From Chloroflexota bacterium (GTDB taxonomy: Bacteria > Chloroflexota > Limnocylindria > Limnocylindrales > CSP1-4): a stretch of DNA of 64,000 nucleotides. Positions within the stretch are counted from its first letter, which is position 1, and each line of letters opens with the position of its first letter. The translations under genes and the position numbers were made by a program. The notes below the pieces were generated by a model. The model was not told where the DNA came from and made no database searches. It saw nothing but the letters and a program-made list of their open reading frames with translations. Positions 13,204-23,785 of the stretch are shown here, one piece after another. Location: the NCBI GenBank assembly GCA_947475545.1, contig CANJLL010000003.1:62001-126000 (forward strand), in the 5' to 3' direction.

Positions 13204-14883
13204 CTAGCGCCCGGTTGTCACCATCGGTCCGTAGACGGAGATGGCGGTACGCTCCGACACGTCGAACCGGTCGAGGAGCACCGGGAAGTCAGGGTGCGAC
13301 AGGCGGCTCTCGGCCTCCCCGCCGCATGGCAGCCCGATCACGGGCTCGAAGAGCCGGTCGCACACCACCACCAGCGCTCCCGGTGGGACCGACGCGGACT
13401 TCAATGGCACCGCCTGCGTCCCTTCACTCGCCTCGTGGCCGTTGACCACCTCGCGACCCAGCTGGAGGAGTGGGAAGAGGACGCTACCCGTGGGCTTGAA
13501 GGCAGGCAGCCCCACCACCGTCAGCGTCTGCGCCGGCGTCGCGCGGGTGATCCGCTCGGCCCCGGCCAACGCGGCGGGCCACCCGCCGTTGGGATCGGCC
13601 GGCGGCGGCAGGCGGATGATCTCGAAGACCAGCATCACGAAGATCCCGGCACCCAACAGGATCCGCTCGGCGCGGAAGGTCAGGCGCTGGCGCCGCGACC
13701 CCGACGAACGCGGCACCACGATGGCTGCGACCCCCAGGCCCAGCACGACCGCGATGAGTGGGTCTGTGAACGCGTGGTAGTGGTCGTTGGGCAGGCCGCC
13801 GATCACCATCCCGAGATCGGGCACCAGGAGCGTCAGGCCGACGGCCGACACGCCGAGCACGGCCACGATGAGCCGAACCGCGATCCGCTCATCGCCGCGG
13901 GCCGCTCGCCAGCGCCAGGCGCAGAAGGCGATGACGAGAAAGCTGAGCAGGCTGGCGGCCGTTGGTGCATCGATGATCAGCCTCACGATTGGGTAGGAGG
14001 TGATTCTGAGAACCACGATGAGCAGGCGGCTGGCGGGATCCAGGCTCGCCGGCCCGCGGTCCGATGCCAGGAACGTCAGCACCCCTCGTACCTCGGAGAA
14101 GCCAGTCGACAGCTCGTTGATCAACAGCGGGACGAACAGGAGGGCCGAGAGGGCCAGCCCGGCGAACATCCAGCGCAGCAGCGACCGACGCGCGTCTCCC
14201 GCCACGGATCGGCGCAGGTCCGCTGCCAGGAGGCCGGCCAGGGGCGGGACCAGGAGCACGGAGACGACGTGGAGCTGGATCGTGACGGCCGCCGCGACCA
14301 GGCTCAGCGCCCACCACCGCCCGTCGCGGGTGATCCACGCCTTCCAGGCGGCTGCCAGGGCCAGCGATGCGGTGAGCCCGATGAAGTTGGGGTTCCAGTT
14401 GGTGACGGACGCGGCGATCGCGGTCGGCGACAGCGCGTAGAGCATCCCGGCCACGAGGCCGGCCGTGGGCCCGGCGATGCTCTTGGCGAGCCACCAGACC
14501 AGGTAGACCGCCCCAACGCCCGCCGTCGCGAAGAGCATCGCGACGATGGTCGGGTCGAGGTGGCTGAGCCAGGCGAGCGGGGCCAGCAGGTAGTAGTAGA
14601 CGACACCGTGGTGGACACCGCCGATCGAGGCGGGCGGTCCCAGGAGCGGAACGACGCCGTCCACGAGCATCGACCGCAGGACGAGGAAGTCCCGGCCCTG
14701 GTCCGAGTCGAAGATGCCGCGATCCGGCAGCGACAGGAAGCGAAGGAACGTCGCCATGGCCAGCAGGGTCGGCAGCACGATCCAGCGCAGCCGACCCGGT
14801 TCGAGGCTGACGTCCAGATTGGACCCACGAGGCACTCGGGCGGCCGGCGGGGACGACCCCGTCGAACCGATGGGGTCGGTCAC
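13204..14883 (-). CDS. Multi-TM GT-C type glycosyltransferase (GT39/ArnT-like)
   Basis: Many TM helices; GIFDSDQGRDFLVLRSMLVDG…VHHGVVYYYLLAPLAWL. Confidence 0.75.
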   Translation of the reverse strand: MTDPIGSTGSSPPAARVPRGSNLDVSLEPGRLRWIVLPTLLAMATFLRFLSLPDRGIFDSDQGRDFLVLRSMLVDGVVPLLGPPASIGGVHHGVVYYYLLAPLAWLSHLDPTIVAMLFATAGVGAVYLVWWLAKSIAGPTAGLVAGMLYALSPTAIAASVTNWNPNFIGLTASLALAAAWKAWITRDGRWWALSLVAAAVTIQLHVVSVLLVPPLAGLLAADLRRSVAGDARRSLLRWMFAGLALSALLFVPLLINELSTGFSEVRGVLTFLASDRGPASLDPASRLLIVVLRITSYPIVRLIIDAPTAASLLSFLVIAFCAWRWRAARGDERIAVRLIVAVLGVSAVGLTLLVPDLGMVIGGLPNDHYHAFTDPLIAVVLGLGVAAIVVPRSSGSRRQRLTFRAERILLGAGIFVMLVFEIIRLPPPADPNGGWPAALAGAERITRATPAQTLTVVGLPAFKPTGSVLFPLLQLGREVVNGHEASEGTQAVPLKSASVPPGALVVVCDRLFEPVIGLPCGGEAESRLSHPDFPVLLDRFDVSERTAISVYGPMVTTGR

Positions 14884-15857
14884 TCGGGCTCGACGGGCTC
14901 GACGGGCTGCGCGCCGCGGGCGCGGCTTCCCTTGATCGTGAGCGCCGATTCTGGCAACGGCGCCAGCGGCCGGCCGGCGGCGAGGTCGCGGGCGCGCTGC
15001 AGGTTGATGGCGTCGTAGCCCAGGTCCATCCCCGGCGTCTCCAGGTAGAACGGGACGTTGGCCAGGCGCGCCGAGCGCAGGAGATGCCCCAGGCCCTCGG
15101 GGCCGATCTGGCCGGCGCCGATGTGCTCATGCCGATCCGCGCGCGAGCCCAGCACCGCCTTCGAATCGTTGAGATGGATCATCGACAGCCGGTCCAGCCC
15201 GATCGAGCGCTCGAACTCGTCCAGCAGCGCGTCCACGATCTCCGGACGGCTGATCTCGTGACCCGCGCCCCACAGGTGGGCGGTGTCCAAACAGAAGCCC
15301 ACCCGTTCGCGGGGGATCCCACGGGCGGCGATCGCGTCGGCCAGGAGCGCGAGCTCCTCTACGTTGATGCCCACCGCCCAGCCGCTGCCCGCCGCGTTCT
15401 CCAGGACCAGCTGTGGGGCGTCCGGGCCGTCCTCAACCTCAGCCAGGACCCGCTCGATGCCGAGCGCGACCCGCTCGATGCCCGCCTCCACGCTGGTCTC
15501 CCGGTGGGAGCCAATGTGGACGTTCACGAACCGGCCCGCAAATGCCGATGCCGCGCGCATGTCCGCGACGAGCACGCCGATCGAGCGCTCGTAGAGGTCC
15601 GCGTCCGGCCCCGCGAGGTTGACGAGGTATGCGGCATGGATGGCGACCGGCCCAATCCCGTGATGGGCGAGACGGTCGCGGAAGGCCGGCGCTTCCCCGG
15701 GCGGCTCGGTTCGACGCCGCCAGGCGGTGGGGTTGTCACCGAACACCTGGATCGCGGTCGCCCCGATCTCACCCGCGCGATCCGCGGCCTTGACCATGCC
15801 GCCACCGAGGGCCGCGTGCGGGCCAATCAGGCGGGGAGTCGGAACGTCCTGTTGCAC
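14880..15857 (-). CDS. nfo: Endonuclease IV (deoxyribonuclease IV)
   Basis: IGPHAALGGGMVKAADRAGEIGATAIQVFGDNPTAWRRR; GFCLDTAHLWGAGHEIS; IHLNDSK; RHEHIGAGQIG. Confidence 0.92.
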   Translation of the reverse strand: MQQDVPTPRLIGPHAALGGGMVKAADRAGEIGATAIQVFGDNPTAWRRRTEPPGEAPAFRDRLAHHGIGPVAIHAAYLVNLAGPDADLYERSIGVLVADMRAASAFAGRFVNVHIGSHRETSVEAGIERVALGIERVLAEVEDGPDAPQLVLENAAGSGWAVGINVEELALLADAIAARGIPRERVGFCLDTAHLWGAGHEISRPEIVDALLDEFERSIGLDRLSMIHLNDSKAVLGSRADRHEHIGAGQIGPEGLGHLLRSARLANVPFYLETPGMDLGYDAINLQRARDLAAGRPLAPLPESALTIKGSRARGAQPVEPVEPE

Positions 15858-15908
15858 GCGGGCATCGTAGCGGAGGAAGCGACGCCCGCGGTGCCCGGTA
15901 CCAGGAGC

Positions 15909-16511
15909 CTAGCGACCGCTACCGCGGCGGTGGCTGGTGGGGAGTGCCCGGATCACCGGATCGATCAGTCCGTAGTCGCCGTCCGAGCGGCGGTACAGAA
16001 CGTTCACGCGTTCGCCCTCGGCATTCACGAAGACGAAGAACGCGTGGCCCAGCTCCTCCATCTGCCCGATCGCGTCCTCCTCGAACATGGGCTCCAGGTC
16101 GAAGGCCTTGACCTTGACCACCTGGTGCGCCCGCGCGACATCATCGGATCCGGTGGGGAGGTATTGTTCGGCCGCGCCCTGGCCTGCGGCAGGCCGGATT
16201 CTGGAGCGCGGCTTGGACTTGAAGTCGATCGCCCGCCGTTCCAGTTTGTCCACCACCTCGTCAATCCCGACCTTGTGAGTGAGCGCGGCCGCGCGCCTGC
16301 GCACCGGCCGTCCGTCGATCACGAGTGCGACATCGACAATGTGCGAATCCGAGTCGCTGCGGTGCTGCTCCAGCGACAGCTCCACCAGGGCGTCGGTGGA
16401 GTCCTCGACGATGCGTGACAGGCGCTGGAGCTTACGCTCAGCGTACGAGCGGATGTAGTCCGAGACCTCGAAGTTCTTGCCCTTGACGATCGTCCGCACA
16501 TCGGCCTCCAT
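15909..16511 (-). CDS. hpf: Ribosome hibernation promoting factor (long form)
   Basis: TIVKGKNFEVSDYIRSYAERKLQRLSR; C-terminal ARAHQVVKVKAFDLEPMFEEDAIGQMEELGHAFFVFVNAEGERVNVLYRRSDGDYGLI. Confidence 0.93.
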   Translation of the reverse strand: MEADVRTIVKGKNFEVSDYIRSYAERKLQRLSRIVEDSTDALVELSLEQHRSDSDSHIVDVALVIDGRPVRRRAAALTHKVGIDEVVDKLERRAIDFKSKPRSRIRPAAGQGAAEQYLPTGSDDVARAHQVVKVKAFDLEPMFEEDAIGQMEELGHAFFVFVNAEGERVNVLYRRSDGDYGLIDPVIRALPTSHRRGSGR

Positions 16512-16642
16512 GCTGCCAGGAAGGGTGCCGCAGGGACCCGCGTCGAGCGGCGTTCCGTGGGGATGACACGCCTCCCGGCTCGTCCTCGAGCATACGGCGG
16601 GTCCCGGCCGGGTCCCGCTGGGGATCACCCCCGAAGCGGCTG

Positions 16643-17359
16643 TCAGCGCTCCCGCGCCACCGTCACCGCGGAGACGCCCAGGGCGCCCGCGCCCGCGAGG
16701 ACCTCCGCGCACGAGGCCAGGGTTGCGCCGGTGGTGACCACGTCATCGACCAGGACGACCCACCGGCCGGCGACCGTCGAGGCAATGGCGCCCGGCACCA
16801 ATCCGAACGCGCCGGCGACGTTGGACGCGCGGTGCCCGCGATCCAGGTGGTACTGCGCGACGGTTGCCCTGCGGCGCTCCAGCAGCGCGGCCCATGGCAG
16901 GCCGAGGCCATCGGCGGCCGCGCGTGCCAGCAGGACTGCCTGGTCGTAGCCCCGTGTCCGCGCCCGCTCCCGGTGGACCGGCACAGGTACCAGCAGGTCA
17001 CCACCGGCCGCGGCGCATGCCCAACGTCGCGCGATGGCGGCACCCAGCGGGCGGGCCAGGCGCTGCTCCCCACCGTACTTGAGCTGGTGGAGGGCTCGCC
17101 GCGTGGCGCCCGTAAATGGGGCGCACCACTCCAGCTGGAGCAGCGGCGCAGGCAGGTCTGCCGGCAGGCCCAGCGTGACGCCCGGCGGCAGCGACAGCCG
17201 CGCATCCAGCGTCGGCTGGCACGCGTCGCACAACGGCATGCCCTCCCGTCCGCAGCCGGCGCAGGTGGCGGGAAGGGCAAGGTCCAGCAGCCGAGCGCCG
17301 GCGCTGCCCAGGGAACCGACGAGGCGTCGCACCCCGACATCGTGGACGGTGGCCCTCAC
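16643..17359 (-). CDS. ComF-family phosphoribosyltransferase
   Basis: CAGCGREGMPLCDACQ zinc knuckle; VVLVDDVVTTGATLASCAEVL PRPP motif; start is one of several GTGs. Confidence 0.88.
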   Translation of the reverse strand: MRATVHDVGVRRLVGSLGSAGARLLDLALPATCAGCGREGMPLCDACQPTLDARLSLPPGVTLGLPADLPAPLLQLEWCAPFTGATRRALHQLKYGGEQRLARPLGAAIARRWACAAAGGDLLVPVPVHRERARTRGYDQAVLLARAAADGLGLPWAALLERRRATVAQYHLDRGHRASNVAGAFGLVPGAIASTVAGRWVVLVDDVVTTGATLASCAEVLAGAGALGVSAVTVARER

Positions 17360-17366
17360 CCGGTGC

Positions 17367-17783
17367 TTACTGCAGGACGACCCAGTCCCCGACCTGTGTT
17401 CGCGACGCGTCGATCGAACCGACCGCCAACTCCAGGCAGCCATGGGCGCCCCGGATCAGCGGGACCAGCCCGGTCCATGTGGGCAGGGCTCGATGGACGC
17501 TGATCACCCGCCGGGCACCTTCACGGACAGCGGTTTCGTCCAGCGCCCGGGCCCCGGATCGGCCGGGTGTCGCGGCGACGCGGGCCGGCTTGCCGAGGAA
17601 GATCGCGTCGATCGGGAAGCGCATGAACATCATGTGGATCCCGTTGCTGTCGGGCAGCCAGAGCGAGGCGCCGGGGGCGAGCGCCGACCGGCCCATCAGG
17701 CCCATGAACTTGGCCCACAGGCTGGACCCGACTTCGACCCGCTCGGCGACCAGCGTGGCCCGCGTCAGGTTGTGCGCGGCCAC
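17367..17783 (-). CDS. DUF192 family protein
   Basis: SSLWAKFMGLMGRSALAPGASLWLPDSNGIHMMFMRFPIDAIFLG. Confidence 0.82.
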   Translation of the reverse strand: MAAHNLTRATLVAERVEVGSSLWAKFMGLMGRSALAPGASLWLPDSNGIHMMFMRFPIDAIFLGKPARVAATPGRSGARALDETAVREGARRVISVHRALPTWTGLVPLIRGAHGCLELAVGSIDASRTQVGDWVVLQ

Positions 17784-17797
17784 CGGCCCGGCCTGGC

Positions 17798-18712
17798 TCA
17801 GCCCAGGCCCTTGACGATCAGGATGATCGCGGGGCCCAGGATGACGATGAACAGGGCAGGGAAGATGCACCCGACCAGCGGGAACAGCATCTTGATGGGG
17901 GCCTTGGCCGCCATCTCCTCGGCGCGTTGGCGCCGCTCGATGCGGAGCTGTTCCGACTGGACCTGGAGCACCTTGCTGATCGAGACGCCCAGCTGCTCGG
18001 CCTGGATGATCGCGCCGATGAAGTTGCTGAGCGGGGCGACCTCGGTGCGCGGGATGATGTCGCGCAGCGCCTCGCGCCGCGCCTTGCCCACGCGAACCTC
18101 GGCCAGCGCCCGCTGGAACTCGTCGGTCAACGGCCCCTTCATCTTCTCGACGACCTTGCTCAGCGCGGCGTCGAAGCCGAGGCCGGCGCGGACGGAGATG
18201 GTCAGCAGGTCGAGGGCGTCCGGGATCTGCAGGATGACATCGTGCTGGCGGGCCTTGATGCGGCCGCCCAGCCAGAACTCGGGGATGGTGTAGCCCATCA
18301 ACAGGCCCACGAGGGAGAGCAGGAGGCCGACCCCGACGTTGGCCAGGCCGAAGGCCAGGAAGAGGACCACGGCGCCGATCAGGGCGCCGACCGCCTTGAT
18401 GCCCAGCCAGTCCGCGGTGCGGAGGTTGCCCGGGTTGCCGGCGAGCGCGAGACGCTTCCCCGTCTGATCCGAGAACGAGGTGCTGGAGACCCGGGCGACC
18501 GTGCCCGACAGGCGCCCGACCAGCGGGCGGAGCGTGCGCTCGAGGAAGGGCTGCTGGAGCTCGAGCTCCTCGAGGTTCTTGGCCTGGACGGTGCCCAGCT
18601 GGGTGAGGCGCGCCTGGACCGGATCGACCGAGCGGCTCCCTGCGAAGCCGAGGAAGATCAGGAGGACGCTCAGCGCCGCGACGCCGGCGACGAAGATCGG
18701 CAGGAGGTCCAT
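17798..18712 (-). CDS. tadC: Tad pilus inner-membrane platform protein TadC (T2SS F-family)
   Basis: PDALDLLTISVRAGLGFDAALSKV; adjacent to tadB/tadA. Confidence 0.9.
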   Translation of the reverse strand: MDLLPIFVAGVAALSVLLIFLGFAGSRSVDPVQARLTQLGTVQAKNLEELELQQPFLERTLRPLVGRLSGTVARVSSTSFSDQTGKRLALAGNPGNLRTADWLGIKAVGALIGAVVLFLAFGLANVGVGLLLSLVGLLMGYTIPEFWLGGRIKARQHDVILQIPDALDLLTISVRAGLGFDAALSKVVEKMKGPLTDEFQRALAEVRVGKARREALRDIIPRTEVAPLSNFIGAIIQAEQLGVSISKVLQVQSEQLRIERRQRAEEMAAKAPIKMLFPLVGCIFPALFIVILGPAIILIVKGLG

Positions 18713-18717
18713 GGACG

Positions 18718-19728
18718 TCAGACCTCGATGTCGACGATCTTGCGGATGGCCATGAAGCCCGAGAGCATCATGAACACGCCCATCCCAAGGATGATCACGC
18801 CCGCCGGCAGCCCGAGGATGCCGGGCGGGTTCACGAACATTGGATCGAAGAAGCTCGGTGCCCCCAGGTAGATGAAGAACGCCAGGCCGAACGGCAGGCC
18901 GCCGACGACGTAGCCGGACATCCGCTGCTGGGCCGTCAGGGTGTTGATCTCACCCTTGATCCGGACGCGCTCGCGGATGGTGAACGCGATGGAGTCGAGG
19001 ATCTCGGCGAGGTTGCCGCCGACCGTGTACTGGATGGAGATGGCCGTGGCCATCAGCTCCAGGTCGTCGGACTTCACGCGCCGCACGATGTTCTCGAGGG
19101 CCGTCTCGAACGGGAGGCCCAGGTTCACCTCGCGAATGACGCGCGAGAACTCGATGGAGACCGGCGGCCGGGACTCGCGTACCACCAGCTCGATGGCCTG
19201 GAGGAACGAGGAGCCGGCCCGGAGGGCGTTGGCGATCAGCGTGATCGTATCCGGCAACTGCTTGTTGAACGCCGTCAGGCGGCCGCTCTTGCGGCGTCCC
19301 AGCCAGAAGCGCGGCAGCATGAAGCCCAGGAAGAAGCCCAGCAGCAGGGCGACGGGCGACCGGAGTGCCGGCAGCCCGATCGACAGGATGAGAAAGACAA
19401 TGGGCGTCCCGAGGGTGACACCGGCCCAGATGCCGAGGTACTCCGAGACCTTGAGCTTCAGGTCCGCGGCGGCGATCTCACGGGAGAGGTTGGCGCCGAA
19501 GTCGCGGCCCTCCACGACCTTGTTGATGCGGGTCAGGACGGCGCTCTGGCTCACCCTGGAGCCGATCGACTCGCTGGCTGCGCCAGTGAGCTTCTCCTTC
19601 TCCTTACCCGCGGCGTAGCGCTCGAGGCGGTTGGTGATGCCCGAGCCCTGGCCACTGGTCGCGATTCCGACGGCGATCAGCAGGATCGCCAGGGCGGCGA
19701 CAACGGCGACAAGGACTGACATCGGCAT
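18718..19728 (-). CDS. tadB: Tad pilus inner-membrane platform protein TadB (T2SS F-family)
   Basis: LPDTITLIANALRAGSSFLQAIELVVRESRPPVSIEFSRVIREVNLG. Confidence 0.9.
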   Translation of the reverse strand: MPMSVLVAVVAALAILLIAVGIATSGQGSGITNRLERYAAGKEKEKLTGAASESIGSRVSQSAVLTRINKVVEGRDFGANLSREIAAADLKLKVSEYLGIWAGVTLGTPIVFLILSIGLPALRSPVALLLGFFLGFMLPRFWLGRRKSGRLTAFNKQLPDTITLIANALRAGSSFLQAIELVVRESRPPVSIEFSRVIREVNLGLPFETALENIVRRVKSDDLELMATAISIQYTVGGNLAEILDSIAFTIRERVRIKGEINTLTAQQRMSGYVVGGLPFGLAFFIYLGAPSFFDPMFVNPPGILGLPAGVIILGMGVFMMLSGFMAIRKIVDIEV

Positions 19729-19758
19729 GGACGCGACTCCTTCGCAGGTCTGGTGCGA

Positions 19759-21162
19759 TCAGTAGGTGAAGAAGAGGCCGGGTGCGAGATGGATTCCCTG
19801 CATCTCGAACTTCTCGACGAACTTCGGTCGGATGCCCGTGGGCTTCAGGCGACCCTGGATCTTGCCTTCGACGATCCCGGTCTGCTCGAAGACGAAGACG
19901 TCCTGCATGACGATGACGTCGCCTTCCATCCCCTGGACCTCGGTGATGTTGGTGATCCGGCGGGTGCCGTCCTTCAGGCGGGCCTGGTGGACGATGAGGT
20001 CGACCGCCGAGGCGATCTGCTCGCGGATGGCACGGATTGGCAGGTCCACGCCGGCCATCAGGACCATGGTCTCCAGGCGGGCGAGCATGTCGCGCGGGCT
20101 GTTGGCGTGGCCGGTCGACATGGAGCCATCGTGGCCCGTGTTCATGGCCTGGAGCATGTCCAGGGCCTCGCCGCCGCGGCACTCCCCGACGATGATGCGG
20201 TCGGGGCGCATGCGCAGCGAGTTTCGGACGAGCTCCCGGATCGGGATGGCGCCGCGCCCTTCGATGTTGGGCGGGCGGGACTCGAGCGTGACGACGTGCT
20301 CCTGCCTGAGCTGGAGCTCGGCCGCGTCCTCGATGGTCACGATCCGCTCGTCGCTCGGGATGAACGACGACAGGATGTTCAGGGTGGTGGTCTTGCCTGA
20401 GCCGGTGCCGCCCGACACGAAGACGTTGAGGCGGGCCTGCACACACGCTCGCAGGAACTCGAACATGTCCGGGGTGGCGGTCCCAAACCGGATCAGGTCG
20501 TCGACCGTGAACGGCGACGCGGCGAACTTCCGGATGGTGATGACCGGGCCGACCAGCGACAGGGGCGGGATGATGGCATTGACGCGGGACCCGTCCGTGA
20601 GGCGGGCATCGACCATCGGCGAGGACTCGTCGATGCGTCGGCCGATCGGGGCGATGATCCGGTCGATGATCCGCATGACGTGGTCGTCGTTCTGGAAGAC
20701 GACGTTGGTCAGCTCCAGCTTGCCGCCACGCTCGATGTAGACCTGGCGCGGGCCGTTGACCATGACTTCGGAGACGGACTCGTCGCGCAGGAGCGGCTCC
20801 AGGGGGCCCAGGCCGATGATCTCATCGGTGATCTGCTCCAGCATCCTGACGCGCTCGGCGCGGGTCAGGGCGAGACCCTCCTCGTCGATGACCTTGCCGA
20901 AGATCTCCTCGATCTGGCGGCGCACCTCGACCTGGTTGGAGAGATCGAGCTTGGGGTCCAGGTCCTGGATGACGCGGCTCTGGATCCGGAACTTCACGTC
21001 CCGGAACGATTCGCGGTTAGGACCCTGGCTCATCAGCCGGGGCGCCGGGCTCCCGTTGCTGGTCACAGCGCCGCCGCTGCCGAACCCTCCGCCGGACGCG
21101 GGCTGGCCCGCCGAGCCGTCAGGCCCGGGTCGAGCACTCTCGATTCGCTTCAGCAGGGACAT
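19759..21162 (-). CDS. tadA: Tad secretion ATPase TadA/CpaF
   Basis: VMVNGPRQVYIERGGKLE; Walker A SGGTGSGKTTTLNIL; RMRPDRIIVGECRGGEALDMLQAMNTGHDGSMSTGHANS. Confidence 0.95.
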   Translation of the reverse strand: MSLLKRIESARPGPDGSAGQPASGGGFGSGGAVTSNGSPAPRLMSQGPNRESFRDVKFRIQSRVIQDLDPKLDLSNQVEVRRQIEEIFGKVIDEEGLALTRAERVRMLEQITDEIIGLGPLEPLLRDESVSEVMVNGPRQVYIERGGKLELTNVVFQNDDHVMRIIDRIIAPIGRRIDESSPMVDARLTDGSRVNAIIPPLSLVGPVITIRKFAASPFTVDDLIRFGTATPDMFEFLRACVQARLNVFVSGGTGSGKTTTLNILSSFIPSDERIVTIEDAAELQLRQEHVVTLESRPPNIEGRGAIPIRELVRNSLRMRPDRIIVGECRGGEALDMLQAMNTGHDGSMSTGHANSPRDMLARLETMVLMAGVDLPIRAIREQIASAVDLIVHQARLKDGTRRITNITEVQGMEGDVIVMQDVFVFEQTGIVEGKIQGRLKPTGIRPKFVEKFEMQGIHLAPGLFFTY

Positions 21163-21205
21163 GAGACCACCTCGTCAGCTGCCCGCCGCGCACGGGTTCC
21201 GGATG

Positions 21206-22456
21206 TCATCGACGTGCGAAGAGGGACTTCTTCGCGCCAGCCTTGGGAGCCGTCTCGGTTGATGACGGATCCCCGGAGATGGCCTGCGCGATCTTCAGGA
21301 TGTCCTGGGAGACCGGCGCCTCCCGGTTGGAGAGATAGAACGGCACGCCCCGGTTGAGGGCGTAGACCACACTCCGACCGTCGCTGACGATCGTGTGATC
21401 GACCTTCCGGCCGATGGACTGCTCCACGTCCGGGACGCGGATGCCGAGTGCCGCGTCGGCGCGGTTCAGGACCAGCCGGATCTTGCCGGCCGGGTAGCCC
21501 AGGTGGTCGGCGACCTCCAGGAAGAGGCGCATGTTCTTGATGCTGGTGATCTCGAGGCTGAGGATCGTCAGGATGGTGTCCGCCTCGTCGAGGATCATCA
21601 GCGTGGTGTCGCTGAAGGAGGACATGCAGTCGACGATCACCAGGTCGGCCTGCATGCGGAGCAGCTCGAGTGCGCGCCGGACGGCGTTGACGGTCACGAG
21701 CTCCGCCATCTCCGGGGTTGGCGGAGCCAGGAGGACCCGGATGCCCGATGAGTGGTTGATGATGTAGGGATCGAGCGACTCGGGGTCGCCTCCCTCCAGC
21801 TCCGGGACCAGGTCGGCGATCGTCTTGTTCTTGGGATTGAGGTTGAGAAGGACGCCGATGTCGCCGAACTGGAACGAGCCGTCGACGAGGATGACCTTCT
21901 TGCCGACGTCCGCCGCGGCAGCGATGGCCACGTTGGCGGCGATGGTGGTGCGGCCGACGCCGCCCTTGGGGCTGAACACCGCGATCAGCTGGCCCGGCTC
22001 CGAGCGGGTGGACAGCGACGAGTGCGAGGAGCCCGCGGCCGGGGCGGCGGTGAGCGGCCCGATGCGGCTCATCTTGTCGCGCTCGCGCTGGCAGACCTGC
22101 CGGATCGACGCGGTGAGCTCGTCGCTGCTGAATGGCTTGACCAGGAACTCGCGCGCGCCCGCCAGCATCGAGCGGCGCAGGTAGTCCGCCTCGCCCTGCA
22201 CCGACATCATGATCACGGCCACACGCGGCGCCCGGAGCGCCAGCTGCTCCGTCGCCGAGATGCCGTCGATGTCGGGCATGTTGATGTCCATCAGGACCAC
22301 GTCCGGGGTGAGCCGGACGCCCATGTCCAGCGCTTCGCCGCCGGAGGCCGCGGAACCCACGACCTCGATGTCCCCCTCGAAGCTGAGCAGCTTGGCGAGG
22401 TGACTCCGGGTCTCAGCGATGTCGTCGACGATCAGGACACGAATGTTGTCAGCCAT
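21206..22456 (-). CDS. CpaE-like protein: receiver domain fused to MinD/ParA-type ATPase
   Basis: Receiver VLIVDDIAE…VVLMDINMPD…FLVKPFS; ATPase AVFSPKGGVGRTTIAANVAIA. Confidence 0.92.
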   Translation of the reverse strand: MADNIRVLIVDDIAETRSHLAKLLSFEGDIEVVGSAASGGEALDMGVRLTPDVVLMDINMPDIDGISATEQLALRAPRVAVIMMSVQGEADYLRRSMLAGAREFLVKPFSSDELTASIRQVCQRERDKMSRIGPLTAAPAAGSSHSSLSTRSEPGQLIAVFSPKGGVGRTTIAANVAIAAAADVGKKVILVDGSFQFGDIGVLLNLNPKNKTIADLVPELEGGDPESLDPYIINHSSGIRVLLAPPTPEMAELVTVNAVRRALELLRMQADLVIVDCMSSFSDTTLMILDEADTILTILSLEITSIKNMRLFLEVADHLGYPAGKIRLVLNRADAALGIRVPDVEQSIGRKVDHTIVSDGRSVVYALNRGVPFYLSNREAPVSQDILKIAQAISGDPSSTETAPKAGAKKSLFARR

Positions 22457-22557
22457 CTTGTAGTCGATGCTCTGCTAGGGGGCGGGCGATGGACGGGTCT
22501 GGCTGAGCTGGGCTGGACGGAGCGGCGGGGTGGATGGGGCGCAGGGGCCCCCATCGG

Positions 22558-23430
22558 CTACAGCTTGGGGAGGATGCCCTGCACGACCTGCGGGGTGAGG
22601 ACCCCGTACCGGTCGATGAGGCTCTTGAGGACGATGCCGGTCGTCGGCGTCAGGATTGGCGCCAGAGCCTTGCCGTTCGCGTCGACGAAGTCGAGCGGCG
22701 AGCGGAGGATGAGCGTGATGGTCGCGTCCATCTGGGCGAACTTGATGATCTCGGCCTGCTGCGGGGTGACCGCGATGATCACCAGCTCGGACTGGCCGTT
22801 GAAGGCGGTGCCGGACTCGGCGGGCGCCTGCGCGCCGGCCGCGGCGGGCGGGAGCAGCGTGCCCAGGACCTGGACGCCCTCGATCAGGACCTTGACGGTG
22901 GTGTTGTTCAGGAAGTCACCTTCGTTGGTCACCGAGCCGCTGCGGTTCTGGTCGTTCGTGTAGACCGGCATCTTGTCGCCGGTGATGCCCACGACAACGT
23001 CCACGTAGTCACCGGCCTTGATGATCGTGCCGACGCCGCTGACCTGGTCCACCTGGACTGCCATGGCGCGCAGGCCGGCCGGAACATCGAGGCTGTCGCT
23101 GATCTGGCCGGTCGCAACGAAGTCCGCGGTGGTGAGTTGCGTGTCCTTGACCACCGCCCGCCGGATGACCTTGCCGATCACGAGGCTGGTGCTCTGGTAG
23201 GCGTTCGCGGCTCGCTCGCCATTGTTCGTGTCGGTCTGGCGGAGCATCCCCTTGGTGATGCGCGTGCCCAGCGGGATATCCACCGCAGCGAAGACCGTGG
23301 GGCTCGTGATTGACACGGCCGGCGTCGTCGCGGGCTCGGATCCGGGTCGCTGGATCACCAGGATTCCGACGAATGCCACGGCCGCGAGGACGAAGCCGAG
23401 AAGGAGCGTGATTCGACTGGAGCGCCTCAA
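22558..23430 (-). CDS. cpaB: CpaB/RcpC-family Flp pilus assembly protein
   Basis: N-terminal TM; VFAAVDIPLGTRITKGML SAF domain; KAGDYVDVVVGI. Confidence 0.87.
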   Translation of the reverse strand: MRRSSRITLLLGFVLAAVAFVGILVIQRPGSEPATTPAVSITSPTVFAAVDIPLGTRITKGMLRQTDTNNGERAANAYQSTSLVIGKVIRRAVVKDTQLTTADFVATGQISDSLDVPAGLRAMAVQVDQVSGVGTIIKAGDYVDVVVGITGDKMPVYTNDQNRSGSVTNEGDFLNNTTVKVLIEGVQVLGTLLPPAAAGAQAPAESGTAFNGQSELVIIAVTPQQAEIIKFAQMDATITLILRSPLDFVDANGKALAPILTPTTGIVLKSLIDRYGVLTPQVVQGILPKL

Positions 23431-23734
23431 GTGATCTCTCCGTGTGTTGCTGTCGATGTGTGACAGCAGGCACCACAATGAGCGACAGGGCGAGACCGCG
23501 CGACTATACCAATGGACTAGGACTCATGAGCCAGGCGGATTGGGAAGTACCGGGAAGAACCGTCGCGTGTCGCAAAGTCGCCTGCAAGGTGCCCGCGCTG
23601 CAAGTCTACGACAGCACCCAAGTCCTGCCATCTGGCATTCACCCTACTGGACCCGATCGCGGGTGCCGAAGAGCTGGCTGGCATGGTCCGGGTGGTGCGG
23701 CGTGCATTCGATCGCCTGGCCGTGGGCAACAAAG

Positions 23735-23764
23735 AGCCGCCGGCGCCTTGCGGCGCCGGCGGCT
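23735..23764 (-). terminator. Strong hairpin downstream of flp1 (probable intrinsic terminator)
   Basis: AGCCGCCGGCGCC-TTGC-GGCGCCGGCGGCT, 13-bp perfect stem; on the minus strand followed by CTTTGTTG. Confidence 0.7.
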
Positions 23765-23785
23765 TGTTCGAGCGATTGAAGTGGG